Below, piece by piece: positions 44,119 through 53,489 of a DNA stretch of 64,000 bases. Source of the DNA: M1-B18 sp048264125 (lineage in GTDB: Bacteria; Bacillota; Clostridia; Peptostreptococcales; Natronincolaceae); the NCBI GenBank assembly GCA_048264125.1, contig JBLXDM010000003.1, forward strand, positions 310,001-374,000. Reading direction: 5' to 3'. The position numbers were made by a program, and so were the translations under genes. Below the pieces are notes generated by a model that saw only the letters and a list, made by a program, of their open reading frames with translations, searched no databases and was not told the origin of the DNA. Every line of letters starts with the position of its first letter. Position 1 is the first letter of the stretch.

Positions 44119-44858
44119 ATATAAGAAGCCTCCATCAATAATGCAGCTGCCGCCTTATCCAAAATAACTATAACCTCCTGATGAAGCTGTAAAATAGATG
44201 CAGGAAGCTCCGGGGTTATTTTATGATTAAGCATTCTATATACAGTTTTTGCCTTTTCCGATCCGCTGGCTAAAAGCAATATTTTCTTAGAACGCATTAT
44301 CGTCTTTATCCCCATGCTAATGGCCTCTCTAGGCACCTCATCTATAGAGCTAAAGAAACGAGAATTGGCTTCTATCGTCTCATTATCTAATTTAACAAGA
44401 TGGGTCAGGGCCTCAAATTGTATATCTGGCTCATTAAAGCCGATATGACCATTTCTGCCAATCCCCAGAAGCTGTAGGTCTATGCCACCCCTTGTGCTTA
44501 TTTTCTCCTCATAGCTTTTACATTCCGCCTCTACATCCGATGCCTTACCATTTGGTATATACACATTTCCCATTTTAATATCCACCTGCCGAAATAGGTG
44601 CTGATTCATGTAGTGCCAATAGCTCTGCTCATTAGCTCTGTCCAAACCGTAATACTCATCAAGATTAAAGGTCACTACATCATTAAAGCTGATCCTGCCT
44701 TCTCGGTATATCCTTACCAGCTCCTGATAGGTGCCGGTGGGGGTGGCCCCTGTCGCCAGCCCCAGCACGCTATTGGGCTTAAGGGTAATTTGGCTGGCTA
44801 TAATATTTGCTGCCTTTTTGCTCATATTATCATAATTATCCGCCACTATTATCTGCAT
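44109..44858 (-). CDS. nagB: Glucosamine-6-phosphate deaminase (second copy)
   Basis: About 249 residues with the NagB motifs LGLATGATPTGTYQ, FNLDEYYGLD and GIGRNGHIGFNEPD. The start is the ATG at 44858, 7 bases after AAGGGAAG; a TTG six codons upstream is less likely. It has clearly diverged from the first copy (15063-15803), so it is not a recent duplicate. It is the last gene of the sigma-54-controlled cluster and indicates that the imported sugar yields GlcN-6-P. Confidence 0.93.
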   Translation of the reverse strand: MQIIVADNYDNMSKKAANIIASQITLKPNSVLGLATGATPTGTYQELVRIYREGRISFNDVVTFNLDEYYGLDRANEQSYWHYMNQHLFRQVDIKMGNVYIPNGKASDVEAECKSYEEKISTRGGIDLQLLGIGRNGHIGFNEPDIQFEALTHLVKLDNETIEANSRFFSSIDEVPREAISMGIKTIMRSKKILLLASGSEKAKTVYRMLNHKITPELPASILQLHQEVIVILDKAAAALLMEASYIKP

Positions 44859-44906
44859 AAAAATACTTCCCTTCAATGGCCCCGCTAATCTCTTTTTTAT
44901 TCAAGG

Positions 44907-45986
44907 CTACAGAAATTTAAAGCTCTGCCATGGCCTTATATAATCTATCAGGAATAGCTCCTCCGCCTTGACTCTTCCAACTACGCTTGTTCTTCCGCTG
45001 TTTTCCATATCCCTGAGGGCTATCTGCAGCTCTCCTGCATATCTGTCATAAAGGGAGCTTTCGATTAGTATGTCGCCCCTTTTTATTGGGGCAGGATTAA
45101 TCAATTCAAATCGTGTGTCCCTATACTTGATCCTTCCCTGGGTAGAACGAATCATATAATCAGAGACATCGCCCCTGTTGAAATGATGCTCCTCGAATAT
45201 CAGCCTTCTCTCCAGCTGCGGCAGCTCGTCAATAAGCTCTGCCCTTAGGCCCAGAATATTCTTATCTATTTCTCCCAAGGCCCTCAGCTCCTCATCAGAG
45301 GCAAAGGCATTGGCAATTATGACATCATCTATCAGCTGTGTGTTGAAAATATCCTTTGCTTGCACCTCTATAGGCAAGCTCCTATGCGCCTCAAGGGTGC
45401 ATAGACCCTCATTTACCCTCCATGGACCAAAGCTTCCACTGCCGGAGGAAACAAAGGCAGCTGTTCTTATCCCCTTTTCCTTAAAATCCCTTGAGGTTGT
45501 CATAAAATGACTTCTGGACAAGCCGGTGTACCTGTGGGGATAAAAATTATGACAGCCCACCAGATTTTCACGATTAGGCTGATAGGACAATATATTATCC
45601 AGATACCTCGTTCCATTGCTCATATTTATCTCTATTTTAAGCCCATGGGGATTATAGGTCATAAAGCTTTCCTCCATACCGCTGAAGCCTAAGTCCAACC
45701 GTATCCCCGCCAGCTTCAAGTCTGCAAAAAAGCTTAAGTCTCTGTAGCTAACCTGCAGACCTTCAAAAACCGTTGGGCTGACGTCTGCATAGACCTCCAT
45801 ATCAAGGCTTTGGGCATAATGGTTTAGCTGTCTGAATTCCTCTAAAAGCCTATCCTTATCCCCCTCTATAGAAATCAAGCAGGTAAACACTCTATTGAAG
45901 CCATGCTTAGCGGCCTTGGATAAATAGTCCATATTTTCCTCCAGCGTACTGCTGCCGGGATAAATAGAGATTCCCAATTTTCTCAT
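44907..45986 (-). CDS. MupG-like (DUF871) 6-phospho-glycosidase, second copy
   Basis: 359 residues, TIM barrel plus C-terminal beta domain of the DUF871 family (KLGISIYPGSSTLEENMDYL; LVGCHNFYPHRYTGLS). It resembles MupG, which splits MurNAc-6-P-GlcNAc. It lies between the PTS EIIA gene and the second nagB, so the cluster probably handles a muropeptide disaccharide or a related 6-phospho-disaccharide. Substrate differences from the first copy are possible. Confidence 0.82.
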   Translation of the reverse strand: MRKLGISIYPGSSTLEENMDYLSKAAKHGFNRVFTCLISIEGDKDRLLEEFRQLNHYAQSLDMEVYADVSPTVFEGLQVSYRDLSFFADLKLAGIRLDLGFSGMEESFMTYNPHGLKIEINMSNGTRYLDNILSYQPNRENLVGCHNFYPHRYTGLSRSHFMTTSRDFKEKGIRTAAFVSSGSGSFGPWRVNEGLCTLEAHRSLPIEVQAKDIFNTQLIDDVIIANAFASDEELRALGEIDKNILGLRAELIDELPQLERRLIFEEHHFNRGDVSDYMIRSTQGRIKYRDTRFELINPAPIKRGDILIESSLYDRYAGELQIALRDMENSGRTSVVGRVKAEELFLIDYIRPWQSFKFL

Positions 45987-46003
45987 GCTCTTCCTCCTCG
46001 CTA

Positions 46004-46312
46004 TTAGCCCTTTATGGTTTTATATAGAGCAATAAACTCGTTTGCCATATCCTTTATGGTGATTGCATTCATCAAATGATCCTGAGCATGGATCATCAGC
46101 AGCGAAAGCTCAACCCTATCTCCTCCAGCCTCCTGTTGAATTAACGAGGTTTGAATCTCATGGGCTAAAACCAGTTTTTTTTGCGCATCCTCAATACATC
46201 CCTCTGCCTTAACGAAGTCTCCTGATTTTGCATGCTGTATTGCCTCCATACTGGAGCTTCTTGCTTCGCCACTATGGGTAATTATCTTAAAAATTATCAC
46301 TTCAAATTCCAT
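46004..46312 (-). CDS. PTS EIIA, lactose/chitobiose/cellobiose family
   Basis: 102 residues, helical bundle. The phosphorylated His is at about 75 in the conserved MIHAQDHLMNAI. The ATG at 46312 is two bases after the stop of the GH4 gene, with AAGGGGAG as ribosome site inside that gene's end. It completes the IIB/IIC set of the cluster. Confidence 0.9.
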   Translation of the reverse strand: MEFEVIIFKIITHSGEARSSSMEAIQHAKSGDFVKAEGCIEDAQKKLVLAHEIQTSLIQQEAGGDRVELSLLMIHAQDHLMNAITIKDMANEFIALYKTIKG

Positions 46313-46313
46313 G

Positions 46314-47648
46314 CTATTCTCCCCTTGCTGAGTTTTTGTCCTTGCTGAATTGCGGCAGGTAGCTAATATTGGCAGCAATAATATCCTCCAGTATATCCTT
46401 TGCTACCCTGTATGAGGGCACCAGTGGATTCGCCAGCAGAGCCATAAGGGCCGTATTGTAATCTCCGCTGATGCCCGCCTCCACCGTCAGAGCCTCATAG
46501 GCTTTAACTGCTTGAATCAGGCCCTTAACCGTCTCCGGAAGCCGTCCTGCTGCCAAAGCCTTGGCCCCTGACCTGTAAATCATGGCATTTGTCTCCAGTA
46601 CCACATCCTCTGAAAGGTCAGGAGTTCCTCCTTTGTTTACAATGTTAACGGTATGAATCTCACCCTTATCGTTATAGATGGCACTTATAAGGGAGACTGC
46701 TGCATCGGAATAATAGGCGCCACCCCTTTCCTCCAGCTCCGTCGGCTTTCTGTCAAGATTTGGGTCCTGATATAGCTTAAATAGGGACTCCTCCAGCCTC
46801 ATCACCTGCTCTGCTCTAGAGCCCTTTTCCTCCAAGGCCTTTATTTCCTCCTCCAGCATTTCATTCCTTAAATAAAAATATCTGTGATAAGGGCAGGGCA
46901 GCATTCCCAAGGCTGAAATAAAGCCGGCATCCCAATTGAGGTCCTTTATATTCTTCATATTCATGGACTTACCCTCAACCAAGCCCTTCAAAACCTCTGA
47001 GGTTACATCCTCTCCGTCTATATAAACCCTTTTACCGTATACCATATGATTTAAGCCTACAAAATCAATCCTGACTCTGCTGCTATCAATATCATACATT
47101 TTTGCTACGTTATTGATCATGCTGATGGGCACATTGCACAGCCCGATTGTCTTAACTGTTGAGTATTTGTTAATCATTTCCGTTACTATACTTACGGGAT
47201 TGGTAAAATTAATTAGCCAGGCCTCCGGTGAAAGCTCCTCAATATCCTTGCAGATTCCCAATAGCACAGGAATTGTCCTTAAGGCCTTAGCAAAGCCCCC
47301 TGGGCCTGTGGTCTCCTGTCCTATAACACCATATTTCAAGGGGATTCTTTCATCCATTGCCCTTGCCTTTAGGCCTCCAACTCTTATTTGAGTAATAACA
47401 AAATCCGCAGCCTTTATGGCCTCTCTCCTGTCAAGGGTCTTATATACCTCTATACCCAGTCCAGCCTTTGCAAGCATTCGCTTTGTCAGCTGATATATAA
47501 TTTCCAGCTTTTCCCGTCCCGCCTCGATGTCAACTAGGTAGAGCTCCTTTAGTGGTAGCTCCTCTGCCCTTTTTACGAAGCCCTCTATCAATTCCGGAGT
47601 ATAGCTGCTGCCTCCTCCTATAACCGCTATTTTAAGTCCCTTTTCCAT
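46314..47648 (-). CDS. Glycoside hydrolase family 4 (6-phospho-beta-glucosidase type)
   Basis: 444 residues. The NAD-binding motif IAVIGGGSSYTPELIEG, the QIRVGGLKARAMDE and GQETTGPGGFAKAL stretches, the metal Cys in GLCNVP and the His in GLNHMVYG are typical of GH4 enzymes, which use NAD and a divalent metal to cleave 6-phospho-glycosides. Near CelF/ChbF types. With EIIB/C/A of the cellobiose/chitobiose family and nagB around it, a 6-phospho-chitobiose or MurNAc-GlcNAc phosphate substrate is plausible. Confidence 0.9.
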   Translation of the reverse strand: MEKGLKIAVIGGGSSYTPELIEGFVKRAEELPLKELYLVDIEAGREKLEIIYQLTKRMLAKAGLGIEVYKTLDRREAIKAADFVITQIRVGGLKARAMDERIPLKYGVIGQETTGPGGFAKALRTIPVLLGICKDIEELSPEAWLINFTNPVSIVTEMINKYSTVKTIGLCNVPISMINNVAKMYDIDSSRVRIDFVGLNHMVYGKRVYIDGEDVTSEVLKGLVEGKSMNMKNIKDLNWDAGFISALGMLPCPYHRYFYLRNEMLEEEIKALEEKGSRAEQVMRLEESLFKLYQDPNLDRKPTELEERGGAYYSDAAVSLISAIYNDKGEIHTVNIVNKGGTPDLSEDVVLETNAMIYRSGAKALAAGRLPETVKGLIQAVKAYEALTVEAGISGDYNTALMALLANPLVPSYRVAKDILEDIIAANISYLPQFSKDKNSARGE

Positions 47649-47719
47649 GGCGACATCACCCCTGTCTGATTATTGGAATAAGAGGTAAAGGTAATAGCAT
47701 TACCCTTACCTCTGATATA

Positions 47720-48994
47720 TTAAATGGTACTCTTCTCCTCTTTTTCTTCTTCATAGTAATATTCTGCTATCTTAACAAATGGCAGATAAATCAGTACAGA
47801 TACCGCCAGATTCACCAATGCCACCACTGCTGCCATAACATTTCCTCCCGTCGCCAGGAAGGCCCCAAACCCTGGAGGTGTCGTCCATGGAACCGCAACA
47901 TAGGTAGGCGGTATCAGGCCACTGGCTGTAGCCAAATAGGCAATCAAGGTTAAGATACCCGGTGTGATGATAAAGGGGATAAAGAATATTGGATTTAAAA
48001 CGATGGGAATACCAAATATCATAGGCTCATTGATCTGGAAAATACCATTTGGCAGTCCCAGCTTTGCCACAGTTTTGTAGTCCTGACGCTTTTTTGAGCT
48101 CCAGAAGATGGCGGCTATTAAACCTAGTGTAGCCCCTGAGCCCCCTAAATGCACATATGCATCGAAGAAAACCCTTGTGATGTTATAGCTGGCAGCCAAG
48201 CCCTGCTGAATCGCGGCGGCATTTGCCTCCAATGCCGGCATATAAATGGAATTCATAATCGGATCTAAGATATTGGCGCCATGCAATCCAAAGAACCATA
48301 AAAGATTCATCAGCATTGATAATACCATAGCAGAGCCTACATTCTGACCAAAGCCCTGCAGTGGTGCCTGAATCGTAGTAAATATGAAATCGTAGATGCT
48401 GGTTTCACCGATGGTGGCAAATAAATGACCTACAGTACTTAGTATATATATTGCGGCAATACCTGGAACAACCGCCGCAAAGGCCCTACCAACAGCGGGC
48501 GGCACAGAATCTGGCATTTTGATGACAAATTTTCTCTTCGTCAGCTTTACAAATATTTCAGCGGAAATAATTGCCACCAGCAAACCGGTAAAGAGTCCAG
48601 TTGCATTTAAGAAGCCGTGATGTATATATCCCCAGCCTGCATCACCATGGGCCTGTGGCGTAACGGCTATAAAGGCTGCCACTGCTATGAGGCCTGAGGC
48701 TAGACCATCCTCCTCATAGCCCTTCGCAAGGCTGTAGCCAACGGAAAAAACGATGACCAATGTCATAACTGCCAGGGTTCCCCACCATACATTGCCGTTT
48801 ATTCCCCTCATAAACTCAAAGGCCGGTACCCAATTTAACAATGTATTATTTAACAATACCGCAAAGGAGCCCGCCAATACTAAAGGCATAATGGCAACAA
48901 AGCCATCACGTATGGCTACCAGATGTCTCTGTGCACCAATTCTTGCAGCTACAGGCATAAAATACTTTTCCATAAATTCGAAGAATTTTTTCAT
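47720..48994 (-). CDS. PTS EIIC, cellobiose/chitobiose family
   Basis: About 424 residues, ten or so membrane helices, lactose/cellobiose-type EIIC (FGLHGANILDPIMNSIYMPA; INEPMIFGIPIVLNP). The start is the ATG at 48994 with AAGGGGG upstream; further upstream in-frame codons overlap the EIIB gene. It forms the transport channel with the separate EIIB and EIIA. Confidence 0.92.
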   Translation of the reverse strand: MKKFFEFMEKYFMPVAARIGAQRHLVAIRDGFVAIMPLVLAGSFAVLLNNTLLNWVPAFEFMRGINGNVWWGTLAVMTLVIVFSVGYSLAKGYEEDGLASGLIAVAAFIAVTPQAHGDAGWGYIHHGFLNATGLFTGLLVAIISAEIFVKLTKRKFVIKMPDSVPPAVGRAFAAVVPGIAAIYILSTVGHLFATIGETSIYDFIFTTIQAPLQGFGQNVGSAMVLSMLMNLLWFFGLHGANILDPIMNSIYMPALEANAAAIQQGLAASYNITRVFFDAYVHLGGSGATLGLIAAIFWSSKKRQDYKTVAKLGLPNGIFQINEPMIFGIPIVLNPIFFIPFIITPGILTLIAYLATASGLIPPTYVAVPWTTPPGFGAFLATGGNVMAAVVALVNLAVSVLIYLPFVKIAEYYYEEEKEEKSTI

Positions 48995-49013
48995 TTTAAT
49001 CCCCCTTCGATTA

Positions 49014-49328
49014 TTAATCTCTATTCCCAATAAGCTTTAACGCTTGATCTAAAACAGCCTCTCCATTCATTGTGCCATAATTAATGCTGTCAATCACCGC
49101 CACAGGAATACCCCTTTCAGCAACCCGTTTTTCCATTTTCCCCAGCAGATATCTGACCTGAGGCCCCAACAGCAAAACATCTACCTTATCCAGATTTCTA
49201 CCTGCCTCGCTTTCAGAGACAGCATATATATTTATTTCTAGATTTCTTTTTTTTGCTGCTGCCAGCATCTTTGACACCAGCAGACTGGTGGACATTCCGG
49301 CAGAACAAACCAGCATTATATTTTTCAT
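49014..49328 (-). CDS. PTS EIIB, cellobiose/chitobiose family
   Basis: 104 residues with the phosphocysteine motif LVCSAGMSTSLL (Cys 8). The ATG at 49328 follows GGGGGTAAGG; the in-frame codons upstream overlap the kinase gene. It sits between the BadF-type kinase and the EIIC. Confidence 0.92.
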   Translation of the reverse strand: MKNIMLVCSAGMSTSLLVSKMLAAAKKRNLEINIYAVSESEAGRNLDKVDVLLLGPQVRYLLGKMEKRVAERGIPVAVIDSINYGTMNGEAVLDQALKLIGNRD

Positions 49329-49344
49329 TTCCTTACCCCCTAAA

Positions 49345-50277
49345 TTATTGTCCAATACTGCTGCTATCCTTAAACTCATCAACCGCCAGCGTCAGGGCTC
49401 CCATTGCCGCACTGCTTCTGGATAGCTGAGGATTTAGACTTGGCAGCAGCTTCTGTAGCTTGATGGTAAACAGCTCTCTGATTAATGATGATTTTTCAAA
49501 GCTCCCACCACATATTCCCAGAGGAAAGCTCTCCTCCGCCATCCTTCTGGCCAAACATGCTATAATACTGCATAATTCCGATATATTCCTATCAACAATC
49601 TCCTTTGCCGCTTCATCCTTTTGATACAATTCAATAATACATGGGGCAAGCTCAGCAACATGATGCTTTTTGGTTTCCTGTGAATATAGAAAGGCTATTA
49701 TGTCCTCCTGATTAGTTATCTTTAGATAATCCCTCACTGCTTCCCACATTTTTGTCTGCTCTCTCCTGCCGTCATAGGCCTCCATGATGGCCTTCAGACC
49801 GTCTCTGGCAATCGCATAGCCGCTGCCTCCGTCGTCAATAATATGTCCCCAGCCCCCAACTCTATGGCGCTGACCATTTTTGTCAATGCCCAATGCAATG
49901 GACCCTGTACCGCTAATCAGTATGCCTCCATGCTTTGAGCCATTGGCAGCCACTAAGGCTACGATAGAATCATTATAAATCGATAGCCCATTTTTGTAGC
50001 CCGCTTCCCTAAACACTTCTCGGATAGAGGCTTCGTCCTGGGAGCAGTCAATTCCTGCACCTCCGAAGCAAATTCCCTGAATGCTGTCTAATGAGACGCC
50101 ACTTTTTTCTTTAAGGGAATTGAAGCCCTCCAGCAGAAGCGCCTTAACCGCAGCCAGGCCAACACTATGATGATTGCTTCCCCCCAGCTGAAGCTCCGCC
50201 AAAACAGCCTTTTCTTCATTTCCAAGATACAATACCGTCTTTGTACCACCTCCATCAATGCCAACAAAATATTTCAT
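49345..50277 (-). CDS. BadF/BadG-type sugar kinase, probably N-acetylglucosamine kinase
   Basis: 310 residues of the ASKHA fold: phosphate-1 motif GIDGGGTKTVLY, SGTGSIALGI, GGWGHIIDDGGSGYAIARDG. These proteins phosphorylate GlcNAc or glucosamine, and this one probably phosphorylates the free GlcNAc released by MupG-like or GH4 cleavage. The ATG at 50277 follows a GGGGGAGGAGG site. It lies between the HPr and EIIB genes. Confidence 0.86.
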   Translation of the reverse strand: MKYFVGIDGGGTKTVLYLGNEEKAVLAELQLGGSNHHSVGLAAVKALLLEGFNSLKEKSGVSLDSIQGICFGGAGIDCSQDEASIREVFREAGYKNGLSIYNDSIVALVAANGSKHGGILISGTGSIALGIDKNGQRHRVGGWGHIIDDGGSGYAIARDGLKAIMEAYDGRREQTKMWEAVRDYLKITNQEDIIAFLYSQETKKHHVAELAPCIIELYQKDEAAKEIVDRNISELCSIIACLARRMAEESFPLGICGGSFEKSSLIRELFTIKLQKLLPSLNPQLSRSSAAMGALTLAVDEFKDSSSIGQ

Positions 50278-50296
50278 TTCCTCCTCCCCCCTTTAC

Positions 50297-50566
50297 TTAA
50301 TCCTCATGCTTGAGCCTTTCCTCAAAAAGGGCCTTCATGGTCCTTACTGCCTCCTCCTCATCCTCACCCTCCACGAATATATCTACACTGTCCCCAAATT
50401 TCGCCAGCAGTGAAAGGATGGACAGAAGGCTTTTGCAATTTGCAGTTCTATCGTTATTTTGCAGAGTTATATTTGATGCAAAGCTCTTTGCTGCTCCTGC
50501 CAGAATACTGGCGGGCCTTGCATGAAGACCAGACCTACTGTTAATGACAACGGTTGCTCGCTCCAT
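50297..50566 (-). CDS. Second HPr-family phosphocarrier
   Basis: 89 residues. Counted from the ATG at 50566, the active His is at 15 (SGLHARPAS) and Ser is at 46 (NCKSLLSI), so both canonical residues are kept. It is the first gene of the sigma-54-controlled PTS cluster, which lacks its own enzyme I; EI of the mur operon would have to charge it. A dedicated HPr may also modify the PRD domains of the adjacent regulator. Confidence 0.92.
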   Translation of the reverse strand: MERATVVINSRSGLHARPASILAGAAKSFASNITLQNNDRTANCKSLLSILSLLAKFGDSVDIFVEGEDEEEAVRTMKALFEERLKHED

Positions 50567-50606
50567 CAACCCACGCTCCCCTCAAATCGATTACAGCATT
50601 ATATAT

Positions 50607-50623
50607 TGCAAAAGCAATGCCAA
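50607..50623 (-). promoter_or_regulatory. Sigma-54 (-24/-12) promoter of the second PTS cluster
   Basis: On the minus strand TTGGCATTGCTTTTGCA, with GG and GC exactly 10 bases apart. The predicted start is near 50597, about 30 bases before the HPr ATG. The LevR-like sigma-54 activator is encoded just upstream. Confidence 0.87.
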
Positions 50624-50697
50624 TACTTATTTAATCCAATAAATATTTTTTGACTTTTGTAAATAGTCTGAAATATAACTTTTTAAACCCCTTAAGG

Positions 50698-50740
50698 CCC
50701 CCCCATTTCATAGGAAATAAACGAACTTTCCTGTGAAAAT
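50698..50740. repeat. Short palindromic repeat (TTTCATAGGAAA family)
   Basis: CCCCCATTTCATAGGAAATA then ACGAAC and an inverted arm TTTCCTGTGAAA. Nearly identical to 11353-11393. Confidence 0.7.
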
Positions 50741-50772
50741 AAAAAAAAAGCGTGCAGTATCAACTACACACT
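50741..50772 (-). terminator. Terminator after the LevR-like regulator gene
   Basis: A nine-pair stem with G-U pairs (GTGTGTAGT/ACTGCACGC) followed by T9 on the minus strand, about 12 bases after the stop at 50784. Confidence 0.7.
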
Positions 50773-50783
50773 CAATTACACAA

Positions 50784-53489
50784 TTACACACTATTAACCT
50801 TTACATCATTTAAGAAGAACATCTTACACAGATATGCTATTTCGTGTTCACCCACAATTATCCCATAGCTATCCTCCATTGGCCTTAAGCAATCCCTTAT
50901 TAACAGCATTTCACGATTGTATTGATCCTTATAGCTCTGCAGATTATCAAATAGGGCTGTTTTTTCCCCCTTTTTGAGCCTCTCCGTCATAAAACACATA
51001 TGCAATATAATGCCTATCTTTACCTCTGCCTTTATTTCCAGCTTTAGAGCCAGCTGGATTCTATTTATAACCAGCCGTATATCCTCCACCAGCTCCTCTG
51101 CATCAATGGCATCCAAATGGTTCTGAAGCGCTTCACCTATTTTTATGAAGTTTTCCTCCTCAGCAGCAATCATTTCTATTTTATCTAATCCCTCTCCAGT
51201 GATGATTTCTTCAGCGGATATAAATAGGATATTATCCAAATGAACCTCTACTGTTCCCACAATCGCCAGTATATTATGCTTCGACCTTAGCTGGTCTATA
51301 GTGGCCATAAATTTTCGTCTTTCGATGATATCCAGAGGAATTACCTCTATATTGCTGCTATTGGAGAGTCTATCCCCAATTATTCTCTTCAGCCTCTCGG
51401 AGGCCCCCTGCCCCGTAAAGCAGGCGGTTATAATAATGTTTTTGTTCTTTAGGGCTTTTTTTCTAAGTACTCTATTGTTAGCCTGCTGCGGCCCCTTAAA
51501 GCTCTGAAGGATCTCGCCTATATCCCTTCCAAGAACTGCCTTTCTGCAGGCATCTATCACCATTGGAGTGCAAACCATATCGATGGTTCTGACTATAATT
51601 CCCGTTTCCTCATAAATCATATCTCCAAAATTAGTAAGAGAGCCCATATCCACCATTAATATGACACCCTTGCCCTGATGGATTTTTATGATGAGCTTCT
51701 TTGTAATTTCATATATTTCCTGTGGTTTCATGCTGAGGGGCATATCTATCGCTAGGGCATGGTCTACGCCCACCAAGGCATTGGCTACCTCCACCATGCT
51801 GCTGGCGGTGGAATTTCCATGCATGATAACCACGATACCCACCGTTGCAGTTTCCTCTGCTACCGAATTCATTGGATTGGCTGCAAAGAACAGTGTTAAA
51901 TACCCAATTTCGTCAAGGGGGGTTTGTATTTGTAGGCGATGATCCAAAAGCTTTACCGCCTCCATAGCCACAATAAATTCATTGTAGCACTCGGCCCTTA
52001 TTGTATTCAATCTGGGATTGTATATTTTCACCCCTCGTCTTATCCGCTCAACAAAGCTTTGAAGATGCAAAGCCAAGGCAATAAAAAGTTTGTTGTCAAA
52101 GCTTCTGCTTAGCCTCTTCTCTGCCAATTTAAGCATATCCTCGCCAACCTCGTATACCTCTAAATCTATGAGATTTACAATCTCCTGCCTCCTGACCCTA
52201 TCCTTAAGCTTTCCCAAATACTTATGAAAATGGCTTTCTATATCTATATTTATAATCTGGTTAATTTCCTCCTCCTCCAGCCCCATAGACTTCAGATTCT
52301 CCAGTTTTTTTTCTATCACATCATAAAAATCCTCTTCAACTGTAAATTCGCTTGTGATATTAGGTACACAATCCTCCTTGTAGCTGAATCTTAGAATTTC
52401 TCCCTTGCTGTTCAACAGGCTATCCAATTCCTCCCTGCACTCATTTATTCTCATCAGACCCTTTTTTACATGCTGGGGGATATCCTGCTGAGTAATAAGG
52501 AGATAGTCCTCCTTTTTCGACTTGTAATTTACAAAGGCCTTGGCACAGGCCAGCTGAATATCACTGCCCAGCTGTCCTATATTATTGGTGCATTCATATA
52601 GTAAGAAGGATATCAAGGAGCTTTTACTGACATAAATGCTCCTGCCTAGCCGTTCTGACTCTTTTTTTATAAAATACTCTACGAGATAATACCTTTCACT
52701 TAAGGACTTTTCCCGTAATGGGGGCAGGGTAATGATCATAGGTATTCTTCTGGAGAAGGTATTTAATAGAAAGGATTGTGGGTTCTCCGTGGTGGCGGCT
52801 ATCAGCTGGACATCGGCCTTTACGGTTTTATCCGTTTCTCCCAAAGGCCTAAAGCAGCCGGTGTCGATGAAGGTAAACAGCATTTCCTGCCCTTGAGGAG
52901 AAAGCCTGTGCACCTCATCCAGGAATAAAATACCGCCGTCGGCCTTTTTTAGCAAGCCTATTTTGTCCTTATCTGCTCCTGTATAGGCCCCCTTCTTAAC
53001 TCCGAATATTTGAGCCATCACCAGCTGGGGGTTTTCAGCATAATCGGCGCAGTTAAAGCACACCATTGGAGCATCCTTTGATATAATACCGGATTCCTTA
53101 GCAAAGCCATACATCAATTCTGCAAACATTGACTTACCCACACCGGTTTCTCCTAATATCATTGTGTGAAGTCCTCTAGGGGGATACAATATCGCTGCCT
53201 TGGCCTGCTGAATTGGAATCCTCAGGCTTTTTTGGGCAGCCGCAATTTTATCAAGGTTTTTTTCTGTTGTAAAATCATAGGGATCCTCCTTAAGCCTAAC
53301 AGCAGACCTGTAGAGCACCGGTCTTCCCTCGGATTTTGTAAGTCTCCCCTCCCTTACCAGTAGGTTAAGATATCTGCTGGCATTTGCTCTATCCAAGCCG
53401 ATATGCCTGCTGATATCATTGGCAGAGACTCCCCCGCCTTCTTCCTCCAGAAGAATTAGCGTATTATAAATTTCGTCAAGCTTACTCAT
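50784..53489 (-). CDS. LevR/CelR-type sigma-54 activator with PRD and EIIA/EIIB-like domains
   Basis: 901 residues: N-terminal winged helix (about 5-60), AAA+ domain with Walker A GETGVGKS (113-120), sigma-54 loop GAYTGA (167-172, a GAFTGA variant) and GGILFLDE, PRD1 (about 455-560, His in ALALHLQ), an EIIA-Man-like domain (VVIMHGNSTAS), an EIIB-like stretch (ITACFTGQGASE) and PRD2 near the C-terminus (IILHMCF; VGEHEIAYL). PTS phosphorylation of PRDs controls such activators. It is encoded immediately upstream of the sigma-54 promoter at 50607-50623 and surely drives the HPr-to-nagB cluster. Confidence 0.94.
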   Translation of the reverse strand: MSKLDEIYNTLILLEEEGGGVSANDISRHIGLDRANASRYLNLLVREGRLTKSEGRPVLYRSAVRLKEDPYDFTTEKNLDKIAAAQKSLRIPIQQAKAAILYPPRGLHTMILGETGVGKSMFAELMYGFAKESGIISKDAPMVCFNCADYAENPQLVMAQIFGVKKGAYTGADKDKIGLLKKADGGILFLDEVHRLSPQGQEMLFTFIDTGCFRPLGETDKTVKADVQLIAATTENPQSFLLNTFSRRIPMIITLPPLREKSLSERYYLVEYFIKKESERLGRSIYVSKSSLISFLLYECTNNIGQLGSDIQLACAKAFVNYKSKKEDYLLITQQDIPQHVKKGLMRINECREELDSLLNSKGEILRFSYKEDCVPNITSEFTVEEDFYDVIEKKLENLKSMGLEEEEINQIINIDIESHFHKYLGKLKDRVRRQEIVNLIDLEVYEVGEDMLKLAEKRLSRSFDNKLFIALALHLQSFVERIRRGVKIYNPRLNTIRAECYNEFIVAMEAVKLLDHRLQIQTPLDEIGYLTLFFAANPMNSVAEETATVGIVVIMHGNSTASSMVEVANALVGVDHALAIDMPLSMKPQEIYEITKKLIIKIHQGKGVILMVDMGSLTNFGDMIYEETGIIVRTIDMVCTPMVIDACRKAVLGRDIGEILQSFKGPQQANNRVLRKKALKNKNIIITACFTGQGASERLKRIIGDRLSNSSNIEVIPLDIIERRKFMATIDQLRSKHNILAIVGTVEVHLDNILFISAEEIITGEGLDKIEMIAAEEENFIKIGEALQNHLDAIDAEELVEDIRLVINRIQLALKLEIKAEVKIGIILHMCFMTERLKKGEKTALFDNLQSYKDQYNREMLLIRDCLRPMEDSYGIIVGEHEIAYLCKMFFLNDVKVNSV

